DNA of 64,000 nt. Origin: Apostichopus japonicus (taxonomy: Eukaryota; Echinodermata; Holothuroidea; Aspidochirotida; Stichopodidae). Positions 47,760 through 63,197 of the stretch are shown here, piece after piece. Under the pieces are notes generated by a model, which was given only the letters and a program-made list of their open reading frames with translations, did not search any database and was not told where the DNA came from. Numbering within the stretch: position 1 is the first letter of the stretch; each line of letters starts with the position of its first letter. Both the position numbers and the translations under genes were made by a program. Location: contig NC_092563.1 in the NCBI RefSeq assembly GCF_037975245.1, positions 19,114,094-19,178,093 on the forward strand, given 5' to 3'.

Positions 47760-48300
47760 CCCTCCTTAACCCTACCATGAAATGTATAACGACAGTGTAA
47801 ACCTTGACTATTACGAGACCCTTCAAACATGCATGGACTGAAAAATGTCAGACTTTCGTCTGAAATGTTAATTGTGAGCACTTTTTTGCTGATGTCATAA
47901 ACTAAGGATTTTGTTCAATGAATGGATGCTAGGGGTACGGAGGGTTGTTGCGGCAAAATTGAACCAGGTAATGTGCGACAAAAAGATTCACACATGTGTC
48001 CTCTTATGACAGTATAGGCCAGAATCCTGGTCACAATCTTTTTTGTGTATACCGAATGTTAGATGAGAACATATATAAATGAAATGTATAACGCGGGAAC
48101 GGCAGTGAAAACCTTCATTATAATGAGATACTGGCCATGTCCGATGGCGCCTTCTATTTGTAAATACTAGGGAATACTCAGTCTTTCGTCCGAAACGTTG
48201 TACTTTAATTTTGACTAACGTAATAATTAAGGTTAACGAGAATCTGTTCATTTGTGTATGGCGGGAGTAACGAGGGTTGTGACAGAAAAGATTCACAAGT
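47760..48300. repeat. degenerate tandem duplication, period about 330 bp
   Basis: Blocks such as AATGTATAACG, CTTTCGTCTGAAATGTT / CTTTCGTCCGAAACGTT and GAGGGTTGT...GATTCACA appear twice in the same order. The GAAACGTT hairpin resembles the Penelope-type motifs nearby. Confidence 0.5.
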
Positions 48301-50204
48301 GCCCCCTCTATTATTGAAGAGAAGGCTATGACCGTGACCCTGCAGCTGATCATACTAATATATTGTTTTTATTCAGATTATCAAGTAAGAACCTTAACTC
48401 GCATCATTATGGTGTGAGTTACGCTACAATCTGTTGACACCATGTGTAACTGTTCAAGAAAAGACCAAGTACCCGAAAACATGAAACTGTCAAGGCGTCG
48501 TCAGAATGGCACAAATTACCTGCAAGTCAACGATAAGCTTCCCTTACTCTATGAAGTAGATCACAGTAGGCCTATAGCTGGTCCCATGATGTCAGTAATG
48601 AACATGTCTTACTTTAGGTAACTATAGTCTTCTTGTTCATTTATCATTGGAAGTCTGCTTTAAGCTGTCGATAGTCGATGAAGTTAGAATTTCATTTCTT
48701 CATCGTATAAAATGATAACTGAAACTTTACGATGGAATAAAAACAAAGAGATGTTCAGCTTAATTACCCTTGACCGGCTGACTAGTTGTTGTTGATAGAT
48801 CCGTTTTCAAAATATCAGCCAAAGTAAAAAGAAAAAACAACATATGTTTATGCAAATACAGTGGGCTCTATTATGGTGTGGTTATTATATAACCGTAATA
48901 AATTTTTCAGTATTTTTAATCAGCTTCAGAAATGAAAAAGAGCCAAGTGTTGTGTTGAATACAGAACCTACGTGCTTATTACAATACATGTGGTTCTCTT
49001 CTTTTGAGAAAAAAAACTTGATAAATATTGAACGCTATGTTTTTATATAGCAGTCTGAGATTAAACGAAAATAATACGCTATACCACGAAATGAGACATG
49101 TTACCTTGATAACCGATTCCTAATTTCCTGTGTAAAACTGAAAAACACCTGTTAAGTCAAGGATGACGTCACGAGAGGCGAACGTTACACTGGTTACAGC
49201 TTATCGTTCGTACAATCTAGTCATATAAGTTCCATCAAGTTGGTTTGCTATCGACCATTTGCAAGTATGAGTTTTATGTAACACATATTCCATATAGCGG
49301 ACTGACAACTGCGAATTCTCCAGGCTGAAAAGTTTCCGTTAGGTGCTAATATTATCATTTAAAGACCGTCAATATATTAATTTTAAGAATTGTTCTGAAA
49401 ATTAAGGCAATGTGCTTATATAATTTTCTACTGTTATAATTTGAATTTTTGGTTATTTATAATTGATTATTAATTTAAGAATGAAATTGAAGAAATAAAG
49501 AAGATTTGCAATGAATTTATATCAACAGTTCGTGACATTATTACTAGATATTATAAAATGTTAAAATTGATAATACATATCTAAATGACAAACATTAAAT
49601 TGGAGATTTGGCTGTGGGGATTATATTCTCGATCTTGCCTTCACCCATATCCATAGGATTTTCCCGAGTATCTCTAATAACATTGCCAATCTTATGTCCA
49701 GTGTTAATCAACTTGATATCAATCTCTCAGTACATCACCCATAGGCGATGGTTGGAGCAAAATCATGTTCGTCACTCAGTCTGTCTGTCTGTGCCGACGA
49801 ACATTAATTTGATTTGTGTCATTTAATGTTACCAAAGTCCCTGCAGAGAATCTATGGAGATGTGCAAATTGTATATCTACAATACGTCACCGTAAATAAA
49901 TGACATGACAAGGGCGATGATTAAGTTTACGACGAGTAAGATAAACGATGACGATAACAGTTGCTATGGAAACTACGATATCCATCACGGAGAAGATGAC
50001 ACTGTGATACTGTTGAGGATGGAATAATGGTGGCAGCAGAATAGGATATTAGCAACCCCCTAGGCTAAACTCTATAGTATAGCGACCACGGTGGGAGACG
50101 AATAGTAATGATGTAAGCCAATTGAGCGAATATGTATGATTATTGTATGATGCGACACCACAAACGTGACTAACAGTATGGTCCTACAGAGGGCGAGTGG
50201 CCTA

Positions 50205-50310
50205 CATATCTAGTATACCAGTACGGTAGGACGTCCACCCACATCGTGAGCGGCCTGCGTTCGAGTCACTCCGGAGACTATATCATCCATTTCTCGGTTC
50301 TAGACTTTCC
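50205..50310 (+). mobile_element. degraded tRNA-like SINE head
   Basis: GTTCGAGTC (50259-50267) is a good B-box core, preceded by GGTAGGACGTCC that aligns with the 16618 copy's TTAGGGGTCC, and followed by CTCCGGAG. Ends are unclear. Confidence 0.3.
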
Positions 50311-50507
50311 CCCAAAAAATTACACATACATAAGAGGCCTAATACACATTTGTCCCTGGCGCTTTGTTGCAATGGAGTTAGTAAGATAAATTTTCACAAA
50401 TTGTGTTCATTATTGCGTCGCAAATCATATATGACTATAGAGCGCCTAAAGCTCTGCGAGAAGTCATTGACAGTTAAACAGGTAAGTTTCTTACTTAGGC
50501 CTATGTT

Positions 50508-50654
<147 letters not shown>

Positions 50655-51834
50655 TTGAGGTAGAGAAAGAGGTCGCGTAGGTGTTTAATTACACATACAG
50701 ATTTAAACAGTTTTATATGTTTATTCCCACTAGGGTACTACCCTCCAGAGATGCAGAGCGGTGATTTCTACAGATTACACCTACACAAACTTCTTTCATG
50801 GCTCATTGTACACAGATAATGACGTTCGATAATCAAGCAAAGCCGACTTTTATCTGTCTTTTAGCACTTCTTCACTCGGTGAATTATTCCATATAAATTG
50901 CGAGGTTTACAAAAAATGAAATGGACGAACATGCAGAAAACAGATTAATCAAAAATGTACCATCAAGCTGTGTAGGACATGTTTGCATGTTTATTGATAC
51001 CAAAATCTAAGGAGCTTCGTTCGTCTGTTGTTTGACACGTACAGAAACTGAGTTGACAGTTTCCATAATTTTGTAGCAAATTTATATAAGATAATCTGAA
51101 TAATTTTGCAATAATGATCGATACATAAGGCAGATATTAATATAACCATTACAGGCTCAGAATCACATTCTTTGACAAGTAAATGAGGCGGCAAGCCTTC
51201 ATGGAAATTTGTTAAAGAAATGAAATAGATAACATTCACTGACTTTGTTTAGGCTTGCTCATCAGAATAACCAATCAAATCATACAAGGAGTACGGAGTA
51301 CGGCAATCGGGTACTTTCTTAACAAACAGCGATACACAAAACCGATGAGAACCAGGTCCATGGGCAAATTATGCCACCTGGCCCCCCTTTTAGCACTCTT
51401 CCTTCTTCCTGACCCCCGACCCCCACCCATCGCATCTCTCTCTCTCTCGGTGTCTCTTTCCCATTCCGCGAGTAACCAGTAGTTTACTTAACAACACCGT
51501 TTCGAAGTGGTTTCTATGTACCTTTTGTTTACACTCGTACGTTAATAATGTATTCTGCCACCAATTGCTTCAATGCCACATTAAAGCCAGACAGTTCCTT
51601 TGCCAATTGCAACAGGTAGATGCTAACATAAGGTACCTTGAATACAAGTGCAGATTGTGAATTAGTGTCACCGTGTGACGTTCGTCTCGCCTTGAGTTGA
51701 CCAAAATAACCAAGGCCAAGGTAAAACAAACAAACGTTGAGAAGTGCAGCCACCTTTACAGGACTATACTTTACTTTCTTTGACTCAAACTCTTTAGAAA
51801 TTTTTCCTTAGTCTGTATTCGTTTCAGTTCGCCA

Positions 51835-51880
51835 CTGAAGAAGACCAGGCTGCTATTGAATAGGATCGAAACGTCGGTCA
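51835..51880 (+). ncRNA. hammerhead-like motif, solitary
   Basis: CTGAAGA (51835-51841), an internal hairpin around CTATT-G-AATAG, then GATC GAAAC GTC (GAAA at 51868-51871) reproduce the core order of a hammerhead. The GATCGAAACGTC block recurs at 62767-62778 on the other strand. The bases next to the core do not pair well as stem I, so catalytic activity is doubtful. I take it for a terminal remnant of a Penelope-like element. Confidence 0.35.
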
Positions 51881-52245
51881 CTCTATACTTATATACACAG
51901 GCTATTAGTATCAGTTTCAAACAGTAGATCAAACAGTTTGCTGTGTCTCTCTTAATCGTAATTTTCGTCATTGCATGGAATGCGGAGAATGGCAACTAGC
52001 ACAACAATCATTTCCCTTTGCTTCACTCGACTGGAACGACTGTAAGCGAGCGATAGGACAAAAGTGGCATTTAATTGCTTCAGACACTAAATCACGAACA
52101 CAATCGATAAAGCCTGATTTAGAAGTAGTGTATTGAATGACCAGCGACAAATCTTGATGACCGTATTCTACTGCACATATTTCCGGACTCATTTAGCTGC
52201 TGTAGCACTAGAGATCATTGCGTCATAGTGTCATCATCATTCAAT

Positions 52246-56637
<4,392 letters not shown>

Positions 56638-57111
56638 CGAATTTTGACCTTCGATTTATATTATCATAGTTTAAGAGACGTTTGGCGAAACATCAAGTTG
56701 CCTCTTTGGCTTAAGGGAACTGCGAAAATCCACATTATTGAAAACATCCAGTAAACTAACAATTTTGATTTTTGTTTGACCGTGACACGCTCTTTGTTAT
56801 AGACAACTCTTTTTATAATTACTGTAACATAGTTTACATTATCCGACTGATGTGTTAAATTTTTATTTACAATGGTGCTTCAAGGGTAAAAAAACAAATG
56901 CCACATACACGTGCATCGTGCCGTTATACTTTAATATCATACACACTTAAACTAAGGTTTATACGAATTGATAGTTAAAATATGCTCTTTTGCTAAACAT
57001 GATATAAACTGCAACTTTCACCCTGGAAATTTCATTATGGTATAATTTTCTTGTACAATTTTCACGATGATAGTATTTTATGAGTTAAACCGTTTTTAAG
57101 GCTATGGCATC
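56638..57111 (+). other. 3' flank of the receptor gene
   Basis: Probable 3' UTR. I see no AATAAA between the stop codon and the transposon inserted at 57120, so the natural polyadenylation signal may be a variant or may lie beyond the insertion. Confidence 0.35.
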
Positions 57112-57527
57112 CATTATTTCAAGGGCGTAGGAACCGGGGGGGCTGGGAGGCGCCATCCCCCCAGTGAAAAATGTGGAGGGGCGGAAGTATCATTCCGCCC
57201 CCCCCCCCCCCCCGCTTCGCAAGTCAGAAAACCCCCTTTTTCATTTCCAAATGAGAAAAAAAATTCATTTGGAGCACCAAATTGCATCTAAGGCCAGGTG
57301 AAAATACAAAATTAAGTTTACAAAATGGAGTGGGTGTTGAAGTGTGCTATATTGCACCAAATTGCATCTGAGGCTACCTGGAAATGGATAAAATTCAAAA
57401 GGGGAGAGGGACACCCCCTCCCCTTAGACCCATAGACGTACGAGGCGGGGGCAGATTGCCCCCTTAATTTCCACAGGACAAGAAATTCGGGCAAAAGTCC
57501 TGAAAAATTCGGGCAGCCTATGAGGAG

Positions 57528-57530
<3 letters not shown>

Positions 57531-57604
<74 letters not shown>
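57531..57604. repeat. (AT)n microsatellite inside the 57120 element
   Basis: Pure AT array within the hAT-like element. Confidence 0.95.
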
Positions 57605-57609
<5 letters not shown>

Positions 57610-58227
57610 TGCAGTAGCTTGCCCGGATCTTTTTCAAATTTTTGCCCGACAATTCCATGTTTACTTTATTTAGCATCATGATGTCCGAATATTTCCGTGT
57701 AACACAACCGTAAGCGCAGCTCATCTGGGCTGCCACGCTTTTTGCACGATCAATTTTTTTTTCTAACTAGTCAACTGTACACCTGGCCTTTTCCGACATG
57801 AGTGTATATAAGAAACATTTTCCCTTTTTCATGGATGGTAAGGGGGTGGGGCCTACAAGCTTCGAAGTACAGGTTTATCATATTCTTTGTTATATTTTAT
57901 ACTTTTTTGTGAGACAAATTGCAGTCTCACCTGACACAGCGACATTATCCCGCCTACGTGTCGTTGAACAATGTATGTTTTTCTGGAGGTAGCTGAGTAC
58001 TGTGTTAAAATAATAAATACGGTAACTAAAAAGGAGCTTAAAAAATATACTGTCCTATTTTTCCCCTTCAAAGTGATGTTACCATTTTTCTTCTTCTAAT
58101 TTACCAAATTTTTGGGGAAGTGTAAATTTCTAAAACGTGAGGTTATAAAATAAAGAATGTTTTGATGCAACTTGCAAGGCCTCAGAAGTGCCATTTCCTG
58201 CAATCTGAGAGGCATTTTTTGCCAAAA

Positions 58228-58278
58228 ATTTTCTTGTATGCTACGCGCCAACCGATGGTGGCGCTCCGCTTAGATAGT
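58228..58278 (-). repeat. GCGCC hairpin module, copy 6
   Basis: Reverse-oriented copy with GCGCCAACCGATGGTGGCGC inside the 57120 element. Confidence 0.7.
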
Positions 58279-58903
58279 GTCACGGGAACTTTCGGGCACA
58301 AAAATGTCTGCCCCCCCCAAACTGAAATGGCCCCATACGCCTATACTAAGACCACTCCCCAGACCGGCCATCAGTCTTCAGCCCCCCCCCCCACTCAAAA
58401 GTACCTTCCTACGCCACTGCATTATTTCATACTTTTGATTGCAAAATAAAATGTTTTTAGCGATTTGAATCAATGAAGATACATTGTTTCATTGTTTGTC
58501 TCTACAATATCGACTTTCTGATGAAAACATTACAACTTATAAATGCTGTAAGTTTTAGTAATACTGAGGCTTTTCGTAATTTGTGATTGGATCCGAAAAA
58601 AACTTACACCTCTAACAGCTTAAGTATGCAATTGACCATGGAAAAATACACATTATAATTGGGATCGTCTCCCATATACGTCGCCGGTTGTGTAACATAA
58701 ATATTAATCATTCATAAACTTAAAACAGGTAAGTCATGTGACGTGTCGTTCTGAAAATAATTTGAGAACGACAAAACAACGACTGTTTTAGATTGTACAC
58801 GAATACAAAACACCCCTACGTAATAGTGGAATACTCCGACCGGCGACGAGTGGGTAAATGTACTCATTGATAAATGTGATCATGTATGTACTTTCTATAT
58901 ACC

Positions 58904-60590
58904 TTTATTGCTCAGTACTAATACTTTTTTTTCCACAAACCAAAATGGGCCTTGTACATACCTGACATATACATTCTTAGTACAGTAGGACCTACAATAT
59001 CTATCCAAGTTATCTCTCTTGAGATCAACTTTATATAAAGATTTCCCATTTTGACATCTAAAGTACAGTCTTTAAATCATCTTTGAGCAACAATTCACAA
59101 AAAATCACATTGTCAACATGCATGGACACTCACTCTTCAGTCAGTTGAGACAACTTTGGAATGTTGTTTAGCGTATCATGCTTTCAACATTATTTAATGG
59201 ATAGGTTATATGTTGTAGGATCATAATGCTTCCAACCTTATCTAATTGATAGGGTATGTGTTGTAGTATCATTTCATGCTTTCAACCTTACCTAATAAAT
59301 AGAGTATTTATTGTAGTATCAATTCATGCTTTCAACCATATCTAATTGATAAGGTATATGTTGTAGTATCATTTCATGCTTTCAACCTTATCTAATGGAT
59401 ATGGTATATGTTGTAGTATCATTTCATGCTTTCAACCATATCTAATTGATAGGGTATATGTTGTACTCTCATTTCATGCTTTGAACATTATCTAATGGAT
59501 ATGGTATATGTTGTAGTATCATTTCATGCTTTCAACCTTATCTAATGGATAGCTTGGTATATGTTGTTTTTATGCTTGCAACCTTATCTAATGGATAGAG
59601 TATATCCACACTAATAATACTGTCAGTACAAGTGCTTTGAAACATGACATGAATGTTCAGTTTGTAAAAACATTGTCCCAACTGGGTGAATTTTAAAAAT
59701 ATCTGATCTGTCTAGACTGTCCAAATTTGAAATGACTTTTAACCTCTAACATACATAAGCGGCTTCATGAACTCAATACGAAGTATCCAGAATCCTGCAA
59801 AAGTTAGCTATTTCCAGATGTCATGCTGTTCAATTATCTGTCCTTACATAACCTTTGACCTCCACCACTGACAATAAGCTCCTACTATGCATCTAAACTG
59901 CTGTGATGTCGCATACTCTGCTTTCGACAACCGCATGCAAAACATTACACCAAACATTGTAACTTTGCAACAAAATTTTGCTAAATGTTGTTAAAATGGT
60001 TTATTGTCTGTACTTGCAGAAATATGACATAAGTTCAATAATTGAATCATTGCTATTAGTGCAAATCAGCATACCAAATCTTATCTACCACCTATATCTA
60101 ACATTAACATTAACAACTCTGTTAAACCATTCTTTTACATTCATAATTATGAATGCCTAAAACAAAAGTAATTTGGTCCTCAGTCAAAGGATATTCAGTT
60201 CACCAGTCACTTGCCTGTTTACCAAAGTTGTTACAAATACAGAGAGGAAGAGGGATATGTCTTACTAAGATACTCTCCCAATGAAAAAGACAAAAGTTTA
60301 ACAGCTGCTCAAAGGTAAAGCCTAAATTTCAGTTTTATAAATTGGCAACATAACCTGCTGCAATATACCACTTTTCATAATAATGTTTACCTTGCAATGA
60401 CCTCAAAAAAAAAAAAAAAAAATTACAACATCTAAAAATAATATTGAAAAAAATGCAAGAGACTGCACTCTTTCCTAGTTCACACACTTTTGTAGAAAGA
60501 AACCTTAAAATAAGTTAAAAATAAAACCTGAATACTATTGACAATGATAAAGTAACTTTTTGTATCCTAGCACACATGACATGAATATTT
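58904..60590 (-). other. probable 3' UTR of the minus-strand gene
   Basis: Downstream of the stop there is no other gene before the transposon at 58419. A sense-strand AATAAA (TTTATT on the + strand, 58904-58909) would give a 3' UTR of about 1.7 kb containing the 50-bp minisatellite. TTTATT is common in such AT-rich DNA, so the end point is tentative. Confidence 0.3.
59174..59605. repeat. 50-bp minisatellite, nine copies
   Basis: Nine units of the form CATGCTTTCAACCTTATCTA + ATGGAT + ATGGTATATGTTGTAGTATCATTT with scattered substitutions. It lies in the probable 3' UTR of the minus-strand gene. Confidence 0.88.
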
Positions 60591-61118
60591 CTATCTAATA
60601 TTGCATTGGTCGGCAGCATCGTGTACATCTATTGGAATGTTCAGATTTAACGGAATGACAGCCACCTGGTCCTCTCTCAGGTCAGTTAACCTCAAGTTTG
60701 GAGCCATATATTCTCTCTCGTCCTTACATCCATTTTGACGGTAAGTGAAGCCATCACCTTTGAACAGTTCAAAGATTCTCAATTCGCAATAGAGGAAGCA
60801 CCTCACTTGCCAAGCTCGAACCGGTCTCTCAAGCTGGGAGAACGTTGAGTAGCTCATAAACAGATTACCAGAAACGTTCTCCAAGGCCTTGATGAATTTG
60901 AAACCGGCCACTTTTTCAAACGTTTCGATGGGAGTAGAGATGACAGTACCCCAGTGTTCAGTGACATCGTTCACTGCTAGTGGATAATACTGGAGTATAA
61001 AGTCTTTCAGCCCATCCCATGTAGCAGGAACAATGGAAGGCTTCGATGGGAGTCTGCAGGCATCATCTTCAAGATGCTTCAATAGGACCAACCAATAAGA
61101 CGCTTGTTGAACACATGC
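60591..61118 (-). CDS. unidentified protein, terminal coding exon
   Basis: The acceptor on the minus strand is tcatttttag|GC; the exon begins ACVQQASYWLVLLKHLEDD in phase 0 and runs 175 codons to TAG (60591-60593), ending ADQCNIR. Codon use, high complexity and exact phase with 62928-63197 mark it as genuine coding sequence. There are aromatic-rich segments (LKDFILQYYPL, WQVRCFLYCELRIFELFKGDG) and no obvious signal peptide, transmembrane helix, zinc cluster or nucleotide-binding loop. With the upstream exon 265 residues of C-terminus are visible. I cannot assign a function. Confidence 0.8.
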   Translation of the reverse strand, partial: ACVQQASYWLVLLKHLEDDACRLPSKPSIVPATWDGLKDFILQYYPLAVNDVTEHWGTVISTPIETFEKVAGFKFIKALENVSGNLFMSYSTFSQLERPVRAWQVRCFLYCELRIFELFKGDGFTYRQNGCKDEREYMAPNLRLTDLREDQVAVIPLNLNIPIDVHDAADQCNIR

Positions 61119-62927
61119 CTAAAAATGACAAAGGAGGAGGGGGCAAACATTTAGTTTTGAAGACACCGCCCAGTTGGTACTGTAGGTAACCTTCCATGCA
61201 AGGGCAGACTGAGGGTACAGAGGGGGTACAGAGGGGGCCGAGAGCAAGATGGGGCCAACTAGCCTCCACAAGATTAGTGAAGTTTTTAAATGTGCATTAC
61301 CCATCTGTTTAATGTTGAAGTAACTGCTTCTATATACAAACTCATGACAGTTACATGTTCTGCTTTTGTTTCCTATTCATTTCAGTGAATTAATTGTTTG
61401 ACTTGATTTATGGACGGATAAGACCATTGTTCTAGATATCATTGCAGGTCATATTTATAGGGTCTTTAAAATCTTCTCCGGGGGCCACATAAACAATGCA
61501 TACAGGTCGTATGTGACTCGTGGCCCATACTTTGCACGCCTACTCGATAAACGGATTCTTTCACCTTCAGTTGGGACTTTATCTTAGTTGTACTCTTTTT
61601 AACACAAAGTGGAAAGGATATTTTTTTTTCCTTCAAATTTTTAGTGTGTTGATATGAATTCATCACATATAAATATGATAAATTATTATGGACCTCTAAA
61701 AGAAGTTTGTTAAACAGAATTCACCATGGAAGACCACTCGTACATGGTTAATACTATTAAGACACACAAACGACAAACGACAAATTATATATTCGCAAAC
61801 AATATGGCTGTTTACGTCATGTCTAAGCACCTTAGTATACCTGAAATTAATCTATTCTTTTTTTCTTCTTCCCCCTTTCAACTTTCCATACACTGGCCTA
61901 CCATCAAAATCAATTCAATTACTATACTCTGTAACTCAAGTGATACCCTGTAGTAGATCAATGACACTATAAAGAAACTTTCCAAAACATTAAGCAAACA
62001 CAAGCATAACTTGATGGTATCAAGACCTATGAGACTGCAATCTTCAACTTTTGTCAGAACAGCAACAGTCTAGGACAAAGGTCATGTTAAAAGCTAAAAG
62101 TTATACATCACAGAGGTATGCTACAACTCACAAGGTAAATGATAGCATATCTGAGGCGATTAAACTGAGCACTTTTTCACCAATAGGGTATAATTTGAGA
62201 GCTCTCAAATTTCAAGTACCCATGTAGATAGGAGTTTGTTTTCAAGGATGATAGTAAAATTGAAGAGATGTACAACAGCTGGTTGAAAATTACAGCTACA
62301 AGTTTCAAAATGAAAAAATTTAATCAAGATTTAAAAAATATATAAAACTTTAAATGCAGCAAACTTGTACACTCTAGTCACAGCAGATTGTTGTGAGGAG
62401 AAATGTAAAGTAAGTTGGGAAGCAATGGTTTAACAGGAATTGTACTTCACATTTTTAAATCAAATTGTTAAATTTCCTTCAACAGATGTGGCACTGCAGG
62501 CAGTAAAAGATGGGGATGGGCAGGCTAGCACTTACCACATTTGAAAGCCTTTATGGGCAGACCTATGTTTGTGCAAGCAAAGTTGCTACAATTTTGAGGG
62601 GGTGTAAAAGAATTCAATCACCCGCATTTTGTTAATTTTGGGCAAACTGTTCCTGCTGACAAATCTAAATATTATACACTGTACTTTTCAAAATAAAATA
62701 AAACTGTTAGCAAACTGCTTATCCACTAGAGAGCCTGTGTAAGAGAATGTGTAATAGTAAGTTGGCCTGACGTTTCGATCCTAGCAGGATCTTCTGAAGT
62801 GTAAGTTTTTGTCCCTTCTGTTCCTGCTACTTGTCATTTAGCCTTTCAAGAAGATCCTGCTAAGATCGAAATGTCAGGCCAACTTACTTTTACACACACT
62901 GTACTTTTTATAGACTTTGAAACCAAC
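61119..62927 (-). other. last intron of the unidentified minus-strand gene
   Basis: A 1.8-kb GT..AG intron. It contains the inverted hairpin pair 62749-62895; the rest is AT-rich and shows nothing definite. Confidence 0.7.
62749..62895. repeat. inverted pair of hammerhead-like / Penelope terminal hairpins
   Basis: Two arms of about 50 bp (62749-62798 and 62845-62895) are near-perfect inverted copies around a spacer of about 46 bases. Each arm contains its own hairpin (GATCC TAGCA GGATC on the left) next to a GATCGAAACGTC-like block, as at 51835. The pair differs at only a few positions. It lies in the last intron of the minus-strand gene. Confidence 0.65.
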
Positions 62928-63197
62928 CTTGAGGTGGATATATTCAGGTAAGAGACCAAGATGAATCAGAAGTTCGAAAGGTTCTTTCTCTGTAGCACTC
63001 TTGACCGTGTCAGCCCCGAACACAAATACCGTCTTTCTTTGAGGGTTGTCACTGAGATATGCAGGTCTGCTGTTGATTGACTCTGTCGTACAGATGCGGC
63101 CATAGATTGATCCTTTCCATCCGTCACCTCCACCCATGAATGTTTCCAAAGCAGTTTGAATCTCCATGGTATTCAATGATGCATTACTGTATATGTC
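62928..63197 (-). CDS. unidentified protein, penultimate coding exon
   Basis: On the minus strand the acceptor is ctcctcacag|GA and the donor CTCAAG|gttggt. The 270 nt make 90 codons, phase 0 at both ends: DIYSNASLNTMEIQTALETF, then GGGDGWKGSIYGRICTTES, then KTVFVFGADTVKSATEKEPF and LLIHLGLLPEYIHLK. The exon joins in frame to 60591-61118. I do not recognise the family; it looks like a soluble, mixed alpha/beta protein with no transmembrane segment. The reading frame upstream of the acceptor is not coding-like, so further 5' exons must lie beyond 64000. Confidence 0.72.

Larger units (their letters stand above)
57120..58419. mobile_element. hAT-like non-autonomous DNA transposon, 1.3 kb, with perfect 8-bp target duplication
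   Basis: The ends are CAAGGGCGTAGGAA (left) and the complement of CAGTGGCGTAGGAA (right), 12 of 14 matching. The flanks are CATTATTT at 57112-57119 and CATTATTT at 58420-58427, an exact 8-bp duplication as made by hAT transposases. Inside are poly-C/G tracts near both ends, an AT array (57531-57604) and one copy of the GCGCC hairpin module (58228-58278). There is no transposase, so it must have moved with help from an autonomous relative. Confidence 0.85.
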
